Below are positions 41,421 through 50,577 of a stretch of 64,000 bases of DNA, piece by piece. The DNA is from Paenibacillus sp. FSL R5-0623. GTDB lineage: Bacteria > Bacillota > Bacilli > Paenibacillales > Paenibacillaceae. The stretch covers positions 5,084,001 through 5,148,000 of the forward strand of contig NZ_CP150233.1 in the NCBI RefSeq assembly GCF_037974265.1, in the 5' to 3' direction. Below the pieces are notes generated by a model. It worked only from the letters and a program-made list of their open reading frames with translations, was not told the DNA's origin and did not search any database. Numbering within the stretch: the first letter of the stretch is position 1; every line of letters begins with the position of its first letter. The position numbers were made by a program, and so were the translations under genes.

Positions 41421-42199
41421 AAATCAAGGAAATCATGCCTTCTGCCAAAATCGAATTTTTCTATGGAGACTTGTCCTTACTGAGTGATGTAAAACGTGTT
41501 GGGCTGGAGATTGCAGCTGCTTATCCGCGTAAAGACGTACTTTTGAATAATGCCGGACTTCATGCTTTTGAACAGCGAGTCACGTCCGAAGGATATGCCG
41601 AGATGATTGCCGTCAACTATTTGGCGCCTTGGCTGTTAACGCACACATTGCAATCTTCCCTGATTCAATCCGGCCATGCCCGTGTCGTCAATGTTGCTTC
41701 TGAAGCTTCGCGGAATCACGGCACTCTGGTGTTGCCAGATGACTTAACGGATATCACTTCTTTTACTGCACGTGGTTCCTCTCCAATCTATGGAAAAACC
41801 AAACTGCTCAATATTATGTTTACTGGTGAACTAGCCAGACAATGGCGTGGAACCGGAATTCGCGTAAATGCCTTGAACCCTGGCTTTAATGTTACGGGTC
41901 TTGGACGAGAGCTATGGTTTGCAAGTGTGCTTGAACGCTTGTTAACCTTTTTGCACATCGGCGACCCGCACCGGGGTGCGGATATCATTACTCGGTTGGC
42001 TGTGGAATCGAAATATGGCGAGGTATCAGGAGGATATTTTAATGTGGGAACTGGAGCATCTATTGTTCCTATACATCCTGGCGGAGATGAGGCCATGCAA
42101 AACACTATGGATCGTTACGAAACAACTAATGAAAGATCACGGCGTGCTGGATTAATTGAACAAAAACAGGGGTGTTCCATAAGCCAGAAACATAGCTAG
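41417..42199 (+). pseudogene. Short-chain dehydrogenase/reductase lacking its N-terminal NAD-binding segment
   Basis: The open frame from an ATG at 41435 gives 254 residues with SDR motifs LLNNAGLH (NNAG), VVNVASEASRNHG, the catalytic SPIYGKTKLLN (YxxxK) and ALNPGFNVTGL. The N-terminal Rossmann strand with TGxxxGIG, ~45 residues, is missing. SDR-like sequence can be followed a few codons upstream of the ATG (IKEIMPSAKIEFFYGDLS), which shows the methionine is internal. The protein could not bind NAD(P) normally. The C-terminal tail after residue ~230 looks non-native and runs into the terminator. Confidence 0.8.
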
Positions 42200-42215
42200 G
42201 AACACCCCTCCCTTT
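42168..42215. terminator. Bidirectional terminator between SDR remnant and epimerase
   Basis: AGGGGTGTTCC pairs with GGAACACCCCT around an AT-rich loop. A CCCTTTTT tail follows on the plus strand and TGTTTTTG on the minus strand. Confidence 0.8.
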
Positions 42216-42224
42216 TTCAGTAAA

Positions 42225-43052
42225 TTAGATTACCGCAAATACCTTGTCAAAACCTGCTTTCGTCTTAGCGAACAGTTCACTTGAACTTAAATTCGATGCC
42301 GGTGCCAGCACCTCCTGAGCCACCACACCGTTGTAGCCAATGGCCTTCAGATTCTTTAAAAAACCATTCAGGTCAATTACACCTTCCCCAGGATACAAGC
42401 GTTCGCCATCCTTCAATTCCTCGATCGGCAAATCGTAAGCGTCATTGATATGCACATGAACAATCTGCTCTTTCTTCAACTTCAACAGATCTTCCATCGG
42501 TAAACCATTCGTATGCCAGTGATAGGAATCTACGAGCAAACCTACGTTAGGCGCATGGATCGTCTCGATCCAGTCCAGCGTATCTTCCACACCCCAGATA
42601 AACGGATTCTTCCATTGCGTCCGCAAATGATGGCAGCCAACAAACTCCAGCCCTAATCGAATGCCGTAAGCGTCCAAGATATCTGCGCAGAGTCTCAAAC
42701 GTTTCGTAGCCGCGGCCATAAATTGCGCTGCCGGTTGATCCGTTGAGGGTAAAATATACGTGCAACAGCTGTAACACTCCAGCGAAGCAGAAGCTTCTGC
42801 CATAGCGACCAACGATTGCAACCCCTCACGGAATTGTTCATCTGTCGTCCTCCACTCCACCGTCAGACCCGATGAACCAATGATCACCTGATTGCTTTCC
42901 AGCAGATGTTTCGCCCGTTCTTTGCCATACGTTTCAATCAATGAGAGCGGATTCAAATCTACAGATCCGAATCCGTGCTTGGCCGCATCGATGATATATT
43001 GTTCATCAGACTCGATGTTGCCCAGTCCCGCATTCGTTAACCCTCTAATCAT
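42225..43052 (-). CDS. Sugar phosphate isomerase/epimerase family TIM-barrel protein
   Basis: This 275-residue AP-endonuclease-2-fold protein shows the usual metal-binding set: Glu in RLGLEFVGCHH, Asp/His in LLVDSYHWH, His in IVHVHINDAYD, and Glu in YPGEGVIDL, with a final VVAQEVLAP. Relatives include hydroxypyruvate isomerase, inosose dehydratase and xylose-isomerase-like enzymes. The particular sugar is not deducible. ACAGGAGGAGATTGGG precedes the ATG. The gene stands alone between decayed loci. Confidence 0.88.
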   Translation of the reverse strand: MIRGLTNAGLGNIESDEQYIIDAAKHGFGSVDLNPLSLIETYGKERAKHLLESNQVIIGSSGLTVEWRTTDEQFREGLQSLVAMAEASASLECYSCCTYILPSTDQPAAQFMAAATKRLRLCADILDAYGIRLGLEFVGCHHLRTQWKNPFIWGVEDTLDWIETIHAPNVGLLVDSYHWHTNGLPMEDLLKLKKEQIVHVHINDAYDLPIEELKDGERLYPGEGVIDLNGFLKNLKAIGYNGVVAQEVLAPASNLSSSELFAKTKAGFDKVFAVI

Positions 43053-43149
43053 CCCAATCTCCTCCTGTGACTCGTCTGGAATTGCAGCTTGTATATCGTA
43101 TTCTTTATCATTTTATAATAGCAGTACTCTCCGAAAAAGAAACCATCAA

Positions 43150-43193
43150 AAAAAGAGCCGCAACAACGTTATATTAACGTCGTTACCGCTCTA
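43150..43193 (-). terminator. Terminator of the former LLM monooxygenase gene
   Basis: On the minus strand, GAGCGGTAACGACGTTA and TAACGTTGTTGCGGCTC form an imperfect stem followed by TTTTTTTG, seven bases past the remnant's stop codon. Confidence 0.75.
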
Positions 43194-43199
43194 TCTTTT

Positions 43200-43400
43200 C
43201 TATTTCACAGCCTCTAGCGTATATTGGTTACGCGGAATCTCAAGACGCAGATTCTCTCGAAGCGTCTCATGTTCATACTCCGTGCGGAACAGTCCTCGTT
43301 CTTGCAGAACCGGAACAACTAGCTCCACAAAATCTTCCAAGCCATTGGGGCACCACACTACGGAAGCTGTTGCTACCGATCTTCCCAGTCCCAGGGAAAG
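43200..43400 (-). pseudogene. LLM-class flavin-dependent monooxygenase, C-terminal remnant
   Basis: The minus-strand frame ending at 43200 encodes CPNGLEDFVELVVPVLQERG, then LFRTEYEHETLRENLRLEIP and RNQYTLEAVK. This is the unmistakable C-terminus of NtaA/SnaA/DszA-type flavin monooxygenases (family wording: P-x-L-x-D-F-V-x-x-V-V-P-x-L-Q-x-R-G-L-F-R). The remaining ~400 residues are absent: beyond ~43400 the frame degenerates and a GNAT gene begins at 43502. The original terminator survives. Confidence 0.8.
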
Positions 43401-43501
43401 GTTCGTCCTAGATGAATGCGTCTACTACGTAACCGTTACACTGACCACTGCGCAGTCAGAATGTAAATATGAAGCCAACTTTACTACGTATGGTGATCGT
43501 A

Positions 43502-43945
43502 CTATTCCGACAATTGGACCGACATAAACACATCGACCTCATCTTCACTATCCAATATAAATCCAAATCGTTCATACAATCGCCGAGCAGGGCTTCCCTG
43601 CAAAACATTTAACATAACACGTTTCCCCTGAACTTCATCCTGTTCCAGCAGCATGTTCAGTACCTGAGTTCCTATTCTCTGGCCTTGATAATCGGGATGT
43701 ATGTAGAAATGTTCCAATAGATATGCCTCAGACTTGGGCTTCAACGCTACACAACCCACCATTGATCCTTCAAGTTCGATAATCTGTGTCTGCGCAGGGT
43801 CGAATGTATTCCGGAAACGTTCACGTACCTTCACATCATCGTACCTTCCCAGTCTGGTTAGATCATCGTATAATACCAAGGCTCGCAAATCAGCGAGTTG
43901 CTCTTGGTCTGCCTGTACAGCTTGACGCATTGTTATTTGGTTCAT
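43502..43945 (-). CDS. GNAT family N-acetyltransferase
   Basis: The 147-residue enzyme comprises a single GNAT fold: MVGCVALKPKSEAYLLEHFY (strands 3-4), the acetyl-CoA loop HPDYQGQRIGTQVLNMLLEQ (Q/R-x-x-G-x-G/A form), and ARRLYERFGFILDSEDEV at the end. GGAAAGGAATTCAACAA precedes the ATG. The acceptor substrate cannot be predicted. It neighbours the LLM remnant without evidence of co-function. Confidence 0.88.
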   Translation of the reverse strand: MNQITMRQAVQADQEQLADLRALVLYDDLTRLGRYDDVKVRERFRNTFDPAQTQIIELEGSMVGCVALKPKSEAYLLEHFYIHPDYQGQRIGTQVLNMLLEQDEVQGKRVMLNVLQGSPARRLYERFGFILDSEDEVDVFMSVQLSE

Positions 43946-44093
43946 TTGTTGAATTCCTTTCCAGTGGAGAAACGTTAGTTTTCGAATGTCTTATCGCACT
44001 ATAGAACACTAAAAATCATACCTTTGGCAGCTCACTTGAGCAACATCGGATTTTAGAATGCACTATATTTTTCAAACATATTGAACTCCTCAA

Positions 44094-44161
44094 AAAAATA
44101 AAAAAGCCCAAAAAGGACGGTGCAGTCTTGCTTATACAAATAAGCGAACCCGCAGCCATCC
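44094..44161 (-). terminator. Probable terminator of the fructan operon
   Basis: On the minus strand GGATGG pairs with CCGTCC, enclosing a GCTTAT/ATAAGC hairpin, and is followed by TTTTTGGGCTTTTTT. It lies ~30 bp past the fructokinase stop codon. Confidence 0.6.
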
Positions 44162-44189
44162 CTTCTGGGATGTAGATTATTATAGAAAA

Positions 44190-45089
44190 CTATGAAATAT
44201 GTGAAGCTTGTGCTGCATGTTGTAATGCTTCCAAACCCAATGCTAACGCACCACATAGGCCTGCATGCTGGCCCAATCCGGGCTGCACAATATATTGGTC
44301 GATATGTTGCGTGATTGGGGCAGCATTTACATAACCATTAAGATTCCGCACTACCTGCTCCCGGATCATAGGAAACAGATGATCTTGCTGCATCACACCA
44401 CCGCCCAGGATGATCTTCTGCGGCGAATGAAGCAAGATGGCCGTTGTAATCGACTCCGCAATGTAAAAGGATTCGATCTCCCACGCCGGATGATCTGCCG
44501 GCAGTTCACTGCCAGGGATCTGCCAGCGAGCTTCAATGGCTGGACCTGCTGCCATTCCCTCCAGGCAATCGCCATGATATGGGCATAATCCGGCAAAGTG
44601 ATCGTCTGGATGGCGTCTTGTGCGAATATGTCCACCCTCGGGATGTAACAATCCATGGACTCGTTGGCCCCCTGCCACAAGTCCGACACCAACGCCTGTA
44701 CCAATCGTGTAATATACACAGTTGTCCAGTCCTTGCGCCGCTCCCCACGTCACCTCACCGAGCGCGGCAGCATTCACATCCGTATCCCATCCAAAAGGAA
44801 CCGGAAATTCATGCTTCAAGGTTCCAATCACATTACAGTTTCCCCACCCAGGCTTAGGTGTGGTCGTAATATAACCATAGGTGGGACTATCCGGTTGCAG
44901 ATCAATCGGACCAAAGGAGCCGATCCCTATGGCTTCCACATCTTTATCCCTGAAATAGTCGATCACCTTGGCAAGAGTGGTCTCCGGATGTTCTGTTGGA
45001 AAGCTAATCCGATCTTCAATCTGTCCATGCTCATTCCCTACACCACATACAAACTTTGTTCCGCCCGCTTCTATAGCTCCAATACGCAT
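44190..45089 (-). CDS. scrK: ROK-family fructokinase
   Basis: This 299-residue kinase starts with GAIEAGGTKFVCGVG (phosphate-binding loop). It contains GIGSFGPIDL, GWDTDVNAAALGE with the catalytic Asp, YTIGTGVGVGLV, and a zinc-site HPEGGHIRTRR...CPYHGDCLEG loop. This wording is that of ScrK/GmuE fructokinases. It phosphorylates fructose released by the GH32 enzyme encoded 28 bp upstream. AAGGAAAGGAG precedes the ATG at 45089; the longer frame to 45218 overlaps GH32 and is not used. It is the last gene of the fructan operon. Confidence 0.9.
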   Translation of the reverse strand: MRIGAIEAGGTKFVCGVGNEHGQIEDRISFPTEHPETTLAKVIDYFRDKDVEAIGIGSFGPIDLQPDSPTYGYITTTPKPGWGNCNVIGTLKHEFPVPFGWDTDVNAAALGEVTWGAAQGLDNCVYYTIGTGVGVGLVAGGQRVHGLLHPEGGHIRTRRHPDDHFAGLCPYHGDCLEGMAAGPAIEARWQIPGSELPADHPAWEIESFYIAESITTAILLHSPQKIILGGGVMQQDHLFPMIREQVVRNLNGYVNAAPITQHIDQYIVQPGLGQHAGLCGALALGLEALQHAAQASHIS

Positions 45090-45117
45090 CGTTCTGGGCT
45101 CCTTTCCTTCATTACAA

Positions 45118-46590
45118 TTAACCTGTAGCCTTGGTTGGTGATATCTCATAGATATGAAGTGAAGAGAAGACCAGATCAGTATTTTCGGAATGAGCAGAGA
45201 TGCCCTTGGAATCCCCATCCGGATAGATCAGATCCGTAATAACGGCCTGACCATCATTTGCAAATACCTCCACAGATGAATGATCTACAAAGATACGCAA
45301 ACTTTGATTCCCATTTACATCTTTTAACTCAGCTGTATGGCGGCTCAGGAAATGTTCATGAAAATCGCCGATACCCGATCCACTACGATCGATATACACT
45401 TCCCCTCGGTTGGCGTCTACGCCAACGAGCGTTTCGTTGTCAGCTCCGCTTCTTAAGGCAAAATGAAACGACTGATCCTGAGCCCACTCTGCATGGATCT
45501 CATAGTTCACTAGTTGCAAAACGTTCAACTGCTCACTCACTTGCTGAATCGAAGCATCCTGTAGGGACAATACTGGCGTACGGGCTTGCTCAAGTTCACG
45601 TGCAGGACGTTGAATCAGTATTACTTCTCCGGCTCTTGTCTCCAGTGACAGCTCCCGTGCAATGGTCATTGCTCCACGATAATCATTGGTTGGCGTCTGA
45701 TTGGCATACATCCAGTTGCTCATCCACCCCATGAACAAGCGTCTGCCGTCTTCAGCCGGAATGTCAGACCAACTAACTCCCGCGTAGTTATCCCGGCCAT
45801 GATCAATCCAGCGAATCGCATGGGATGCTTCATCTGGGACAAATGTAGTTCCATCAAAATCTCCGGTAAAATATTGTGTTCTGGATCCTTCTATGAATGC
45901 AGGATCTGCACCGATGCTAACGAGCATCACCCATTTCACCTGCCCTGAATCTCCATCCACTGCAAGTGGGAACAGGTCCGGGCATTCCCACACGCCATCG
46001 TGTGAACCGATCCCTTCGCCAAATTCACTTCCTAGCGTCCAATCCTTCAGATTGTGTGATTGGTACAGACATACCGTTTGACCACAAGCGATAATCATAA
46101 TCCATTCCTTGGTCTGCTCATGCCAGAACACTTTGGGGTCACGGAAATCAACAAAGGACTCATGCTTTAATACCGGATTACCCTCGTATTTAGTCCAGGT
46201 TCTGCCGTTGTCTTTGCTATACGCCAGACTCTGACGCTGAACAGGATGCTCATTTGGTACTTCCAGATGATGTGTAAAAATGGCTACCAATCCCGGCTCA
46301 TCTTCGAAAAATCCAGAAGTATTGTTCCAGTCCACCACCGCACTGCCGGAGAAGATCATGCCATGTTCATCCGGTGCAAGAGCTACAGGAAGTTCCTCCC
46401 AAGTGACGAGATCTCGGGTTACCGCGTGACCCCAATGCATTGGCCCCCATGTAGTACCAAACGGATGATACTGATAGAACAAGTGATACTCCCCATTAAA
46501 AAACACCATGCCGTTTGGGTCGTTCATCCACTTCTCTTTCGGTGAAAAATGGTATTCATTTCTGTAATCTTGTTTAAGAATTGTCGACAT
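45118..46590 (-). CDS. GH32 beta-fructofuranosidase (sucrose/fructan hydrolase), intracellular
   Basis: The 490-residue glycoside hydrolase has the full GH32 catalytic set: nucleophile Asp24 in WMNDPNG, transition-state Asp151 in FRDPKVF, and acid/base Glu202 in WECPDLF. A C-terminal beta-sandwich (LRIFVDHSSVEVFANDGQ) follows. No signal peptide is present, so it acts on sucrose or fructo-oligosaccharides taken up by the adjacent ABC transporter. CGGAGGAGAAACCATA fixes ATG 46590 rather than the longer frame to 46674. It is the fourth gene of the operon. Confidence 0.93.
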   Translation of the reverse strand: MSTILKQDYRNEYHFSPKEKWMNDPNGMVFFNGEYHLFYQYHPFGTTWGPMHWGHAVTRDLVTWEELPVALAPDEHGMIFSGSAVVDWNNTSGFFEDEPGLVAIFTHHLEVPNEHPVQRQSLAYSKDNGRTWTKYEGNPVLKHESFVDFRDPKVFWHEQTKEWIMIIACGQTVCLYQSHNLKDWTLGSEFGEGIGSHDGVWECPDLFPLAVDGDSGQVKWVMLVSIGADPAFIEGSRTQYFTGDFDGTTFVPDEASHAIRWIDHGRDNYAGVSWSDIPAEDGRRLFMGWMSNWMYANQTPTNDYRGAMTIARELSLETRAGEVILIQRPARELEQARTPVLSLQDASIQQVSEQLNVLQLVNYEIHAEWAQDQSFHFALRSGADNETLVGVDANRGEVYIDRSGSGIGDFHEHFLSRHTAELKDVNGNQSLRIFVDHSSVEVFANDGQAVITDLIYPDGDSKGISAHSENTDLVFSSLHIYEISPTKATG

Positions 46591-46615
46591 TATGGTTTCT
46601 CCTCCGTACTTTTCT

Positions 46616-48223
46616 TTATTTGTTATTACGGTCATATCCCGCTTGTTTAATCTGTAGCCATTCTTGCAATCCAAGGCGATCCAGCTCTTTCAAGTAAGCA
46701 TCCCATTCCTGATCTACTTTCCCGTTCTGATACCATTCTGTACGCAGACGTAACACGTAGGCGAAGAGATCGGTCTCAATCGTGGACAATCGATCCAGTT
46801 CATCAATGGAGAAGAACACACTTGGATATACGTTCTCCGCTTTCATATGCGGAACCATAACCTTGTCGAGAAGTTCCATCCGCCAAGCCGCATCTTCCGG
46901 TTTGGTTGTGTATTTGTCATAATAACTGTCGAGAATGGCCAATGGTCCTGCGATACTGGTTTTTTGTCTGAGTTCCACAGGTGCAGATCCTTCCAGTGGA
47001 AGATGCTTCAGCATCCCTTTGGATTCATCGAATTCAAAAATATTTTGCTGACTCTCGTCTCCATAGGTACCCCAGTTGTTCTGTACGGATTGGAGCGGAT
47101 CGTACAATTGGTCTACCCACTTCGCTGTGGATTCCAGGTTTTTATTGCTGCTGGTAATGACCATGCGACCACGATCAAGCCCAATTCCGTTTGTTCTTGT
47201 GACATTGACCTCTCCGTTAGGCCCGGCAACCGGAGGCAGAACATCATACGTATCATTCATGCCTGTAATGTTAGCCTTATCCCATGTGAAGTACATGCCG
47301 TACTTATTATCCTTGCCTTTCGCCAGGTACGTGTTCCAATCCTGTTGGTACGATTCAACATCCACGAGGCCTTCCTTAACCAGCTCATGAATGTATTTAA
47401 CCGCTTCCTTGTAGCCTTCATCAGCTGCCGTGAAGACCACTTTCCCATCATTGGTTACCACGGTATGATCCCAGTTCTCTCCGAGTCCAAATGCCGCAAA
47501 GAGAAATGTCAGATCTTCTCCGCCCGGTTTGTTAATGAAAGATAACGGAATTTCGTCTGCCTTACCGTTGCCGTTTGGATCTTGAGTTTTGAACGCGATC
47601 AATACTTCTTTCAGTTCTTCGGTTGTCGTTGGCATCTTCAGTCCAAGCTTGTTCAACCATTCCACATTAATCCAGGGCAAGTTATCCACTGACTGAATCC
47701 GTTGTTTGCCACTTCCGAGTTCTTCAATCCATGGGAATGAATAAATATGTCCGTCTGGAGCCGTGATCATGCTCTTGTATTCGGGAGCTTCCTCCAGAAC
47801 CTTTTTTAGATTGGGCATGTGTTGTTCAATCATGTCCTCAAGTGGAATGATCGCCCCGTCCTTCGCCAGTTTCAGGAGATCATAGTCCCCGTAACCTGCA
47901 TCAAAAATGGCATCCGGCAAATCACCGCTGGCAACCGCTAGGTTTCTTTTTTCTGCAAAGACATCACTCGTATAGTTCTTCCAGTTGATATGCACATTGG
48001 TTTTCTCTTCGAGTCGCTTGTTAATCAACTTGTCATTCGGATCAGCGGGAGCCAGCGGAGAGCTCTGTGTTATAAAATTCAATGTCACCTTGCCATCAGG
48101 GGATTGCGCCTCACTTGCCGCGCCGCCTCCACCCCCACCACAGGCGGTTAGAAAGAGCATTGCAGATAACATTGAAATGGACGCCGTTGTAACGGCTTTT
48201 CTGGACTTGTTCACTTTTTTCAT
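46616..48223 (-). CDS. Extracellular solute-binding lipoprotein, LplA family (fructan-type sugars)
   Basis: This 535-residue receptor has a lipoprotein signal ending FLTACG (Cys28), followed by a Gly-rich linker typical of Paenibacillus. The fold is family-1 oligosaccharide-binding of the long LplA/YtcQ type (NVHINWKNYTSDVFAEKRNL, GDLPDAIFDAGYGDYDLLKL, GHIYSFPWIEELG). TGGAGGTCATTATT fixes ATG 48223. The neighbouring GH32 and fructokinase genes make sucrose, kestose-type FOS or levan oligomers the likely ligand, which is inference from context. Confidence 0.92.
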   Translation of the reverse strand: MKKVNKSRKAVTTASISMLSAMLFLTACGGGGGGAASEAQSPDGKVTLNFITQSSPLAPADPNDKLINKRLEEKTNVHINWKNYTSDVFAEKRNLAVASGDLPDAIFDAGYGDYDLLKLAKDGAIIPLEDMIEQHMPNLKKVLEEAPEYKSMITAPDGHIYSFPWIEELGSGKQRIQSVDNLPWINVEWLNKLGLKMPTTTEELKEVLIAFKTQDPNGNGKADEIPLSFINKPGGEDLTFLFAAFGLGENWDHTVVTNDGKVVFTAADEGYKEAVKYIHELVKEGLVDVESYQQDWNTYLAKGKDNKYGMYFTWDKANITGMNDTYDVLPPVAGPNGEVNVTRTNGIGLDRGRMVITSSNKNLESTAKWVDQLYDPLQSVQNNWGTYGDESQQNIFEFDESKGMLKHLPLEGSAPVELRQKTSIAGPLAILDSYYDKYTTKPEDAAWRMELLDKVMVPHMKAENVYPSVFFSIDELDRLSTIETDLFAYVLRLRTEWYQNGKVDQEWDAYLKELDRLGLQEWLQIKQAGYDRNNK

Positions 48224-48278
48224 AATAATGACCTCCATGAGTTGGATTGGATCAACTTACTGTATCGCAGGCTGTTCA

Positions 48279-49160
48279 CTATTTGAGGGAACCGACCATG
48301 ACACCTTTTTCGAAATACTTCTGGAAGAACGGGTACATGATGATGAGTGGCAGACTCGAAATGACAATCGCTGAGTATTTAATCATCTCGGAGAGCCGTT
48401 TCAGTTCTGCCATCGCAAGCTGATCACTGATCATGCCCGGTGCAGCCTGATTCTGAATCAGAATGGAACGCAGAACGAGCTGTAACGTATGCAGGTTCGG
48501 ATTATCGAGATAGATCATTGCATCAAAATAGGAATTCCATTGCCCAACGAACGCATAAAGTGCGAGTACAAAAATGATCGGTTTCGACAACGGAATGACG
48601 ATCTGGAAGAAAATCTTCATCTCAGAAGCGCCATCCACGTTTGCAGCTTCTTTCAGTTCCCGAGGGACTCCTTTGAAAAAGGTTCTGGAGAGAATGATGT
48701 TCCAGACGTTAACGGCTCCAGGGATGATGATCGCCCACACCGTATCGAGCATGCCGAGATTACGTATGAGTAGATAAGTCGGGATTAATCCCCCGCCGAA
48801 GAACATGGTAATGATAAAGATAATCATGAAAAATCCACGACCCGCGAGCCTATCATCCGACAATGCATAACCTGCAAATATGGATACGGTCACGGTGATC
48901 AGTGCAAAGGAAACCGAGTACAATACCGCATTTGCAAACCCCCGGATCATGGCTGGATTGGACAAAATCATCTGATATCCGTCCAGACTCCAGTCCGATA
49001 CATTAAAGGACAGTCCACGATTCAGTAGCACCGTCGGGTCCATGAATGAGGCGATAACAATATAAATCAGGGGAACAACCACAACCAGTACAGCACAGGT
49101 GAGAAAGATGGCATTGAGTGTGAGGATCAATCGATCCATTCCCGTGTGTTTAACAACCAT
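48279..49160 (-). CDS. ABC sugar permease, LplC/YtcP type
   Basis: The 293-residue CUT1 permease has six predicted helices. The EAA-type loop is visible as KEAANVDGASEMKIFFQIVIPLSKP, of which the core EAANVDGASE contacts the ATPase. AGGAAAGGAGTATTATCC precedes ATG 49160; the upstream extension to 49199 overlaps the LplB-type gene and is excluded. The C-terminus (KYFEKGVMVGSLK) matches the LplC family exactly in style. The operon encodes no ATPase, so a shared MsmK/MsmX-type ATPase elsewhere must energise it. Confidence 0.92.
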   Translation of the reverse strand: MVVKHTGMDRLILTLNAIFLTCAVLVVVVPLIYIVIASFMDPTVLLNRGLSFNVSDWSLDGYQMILSNPAMIRGFANAVLYSVSFALITVTVSIFAGYALSDDRLAGRGFFMIIFIITMFFGGGLIPTYLLIRNLGMLDTVWAIIIPGAVNVWNIILSRTFFKGVPRELKEAANVDGASEMKIFFQIVIPLSKPIIFVLALYAFVGQWNSYFDAMIYLDNPNLHTLQLVLRSILIQNQAAPGMISDQLAMAELKRLSEMIKYSAIVISSLPLIIMYPFFQKYFEKGVMVGSLK

Positions 49161-49176
49161 GGATAATACTCCTTTC

Positions 49177-50094
49177 CTAATAGAGGCCTTCGCCTTCATT
49201 CAATTTCTTCACAATCAGATTCACCGTCACCAGCAAAATCACATTGATCACCGAGTTGAACAATCCAACTGCCGCAGAATAAGCGTAATCTCCAGACTGT
49301 AGCCCCACCTTGTAGACATACGTGGCAATAATCTCGGAGGAAGGCAGGTTCATGGACGTCTGCATCAGATAGGCCTTCTCAAATCCAATGGACATAATCC
49401 CGCCAGCTGCAAGGATAAAGACGATGGCCATAATCGGACGAATCGTTGGAAGGTCAATGTGGCGAATACGCTGAAGGAGATTGGCTCCATCCAGATTAGC
49501 CGCATTGTGCAGCTCCGGATCAACGTTGGCCAAAGCCGCGACGTATATGATGGAAGCCCAACCCGCTCCAGTCCAGATATCGGACAAAATGTAGATCCAG
49601 CGGAAATATTCCGGTTCAGACATGAACATAATCGGCTGACCTGTAATCCATGTGGCTAATTGATTAATTGGCCCTGTCGGTGAGAGGAAGATGAACAGCA
49701 TACCCACAACAACAACAACCGAGATGAAATTGGGTGCGTACAGAAACAATTGAATATTTTTCTTAATGCCAGCTTTGCGTACCTGATTCAGCATGAGTGC
49801 CAGTAAAATGGGCACCGGGAAACTGAATATCAATCCCAAAAAGCTGAGTTTAAGCGTATTCATTAAAATGATATCGAAATTGGGTGAAGCTATAAATTTC
49901 TCGAAATGCTTCAGGCCTACCCAATCACTACCCATGATGCCTTTGATCGGACTGAAATCCTTAAACGCAATGATGGCTCCGTACATCGGAATGTACTTGA
50001 AGATAAGAGTCAAAATTAAGGCTGGTGCAAGCAACATATATAAAAAGTAATTTTTTTTGAGTTGCTGCAACCTGTGACCGCTTGTCGTCCTCAC
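49177..50094 (-). CDS. ABC sugar permease, LplB/YtcO type
   Basis: This inner-membrane permease of about 305 residues is the first gene of the fructan operon. It shows LIFKYIPMYGAIIAFKDFSP, typical of LplB proteins, and the coupling loop HNAANLDGANLLQRIRHID. The frame is open to 50175 (ATG at 50160), but no ribosome site precedes that ATG. GAAGGAAGGG at 50101-50110 lies correctly before a GTG at 50094, giving MRTTSGHRLQQLKKNYF, so that start is preferred; if wrong, the protein has 22 more residues. The LplC-type gene follows after 16 bp. Confidence 0.88.
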   Translation of the reverse strand: MRTTSGHRLQQLKKNYFLYMLLAPALILTLIFKYIPMYGAIIAFKDFSPIKGIMGSDWVGLKHFEKFIASPNFDIILMNTLKLSFLGLIFSFPVPILLALMLNQVRKAGIKKNIQLFLYAPNFISVVVVVGMLFIFLSPTGPINQLATWITGQPIMFMSEPEYFRWIYILSDIWTGAGWASIIYVAALANVDPELHNAANLDGANLLQRIRHIDLPTIRPIMAIVFILAAGGIMSIGFEKAYLMQTSMNLPSSEIIATYVYKVGLQSGDYAYSAAVGLFNSVINVILLVTVNLIVKKLNEGEGLY

Positions 50095-50577
50095 TTTCAG
50101 TACCCTTCCTTCGCCCTTTTTGCTGTCGGCTATGTTATCCAACACGATACCCCCGTTCATTCTAGAAGTTGACAATTGTTTTCAGTAAGGGCTTTCAATA
50201 TTTACAATTGCCTATTTGATAATTTACAATTTATCAGGTTTCAACGGATTTAGTCAATACGTTTTGTAAAAAAATTTTTGTGCATTTGATCATTTCATCT
50301 TTGCATTAATGTAACTAAAGAGGATTGAATTTGCATGTATACAGCACTGAATCGTTAATACCAGCCTAGATATTTCTATATCATTACTGTAATAGATCAT
50401 CATTGTTACACTAGTTAACGAAACTTCTGGAACAATTATGAAAATAGAATTCACCTATCTAAATGTAAATGTAATTGTGCATTTGTAAAACAGAGATTGC
50501 TATTTGTCCCGTTCTATTATACATTTGACTTAGAGAAGAATATGGATGACTATTGATGATTAGAGGTGAAGCATTAG
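50095..50577. promoter_or_regulatory. Divergent control region between fructan operon and LacI-type gene
   Basis: On the minus strand, TTGACT (50252-50257) and TAAATT (50228-50233) with an 18-bp spacer are a candidate sigma-A promoter for the operon. The motif TTTACAATT occurs at ~50200 and ~50223, and related AATGTAAATG / CATTTGTAAA boxes lie near 50460-50490. These are candidate sites for the LacI-type regulator. The assignments are tentative. Confidence 0.4.

Noticed and set aside
42892..43527. 211-codon plus-strand frame
   Set aside because: It lies opposite the epimerase 5' end and the LLM remnant; the minus-strand readings explain the sequence and this frame lacks a start signal.
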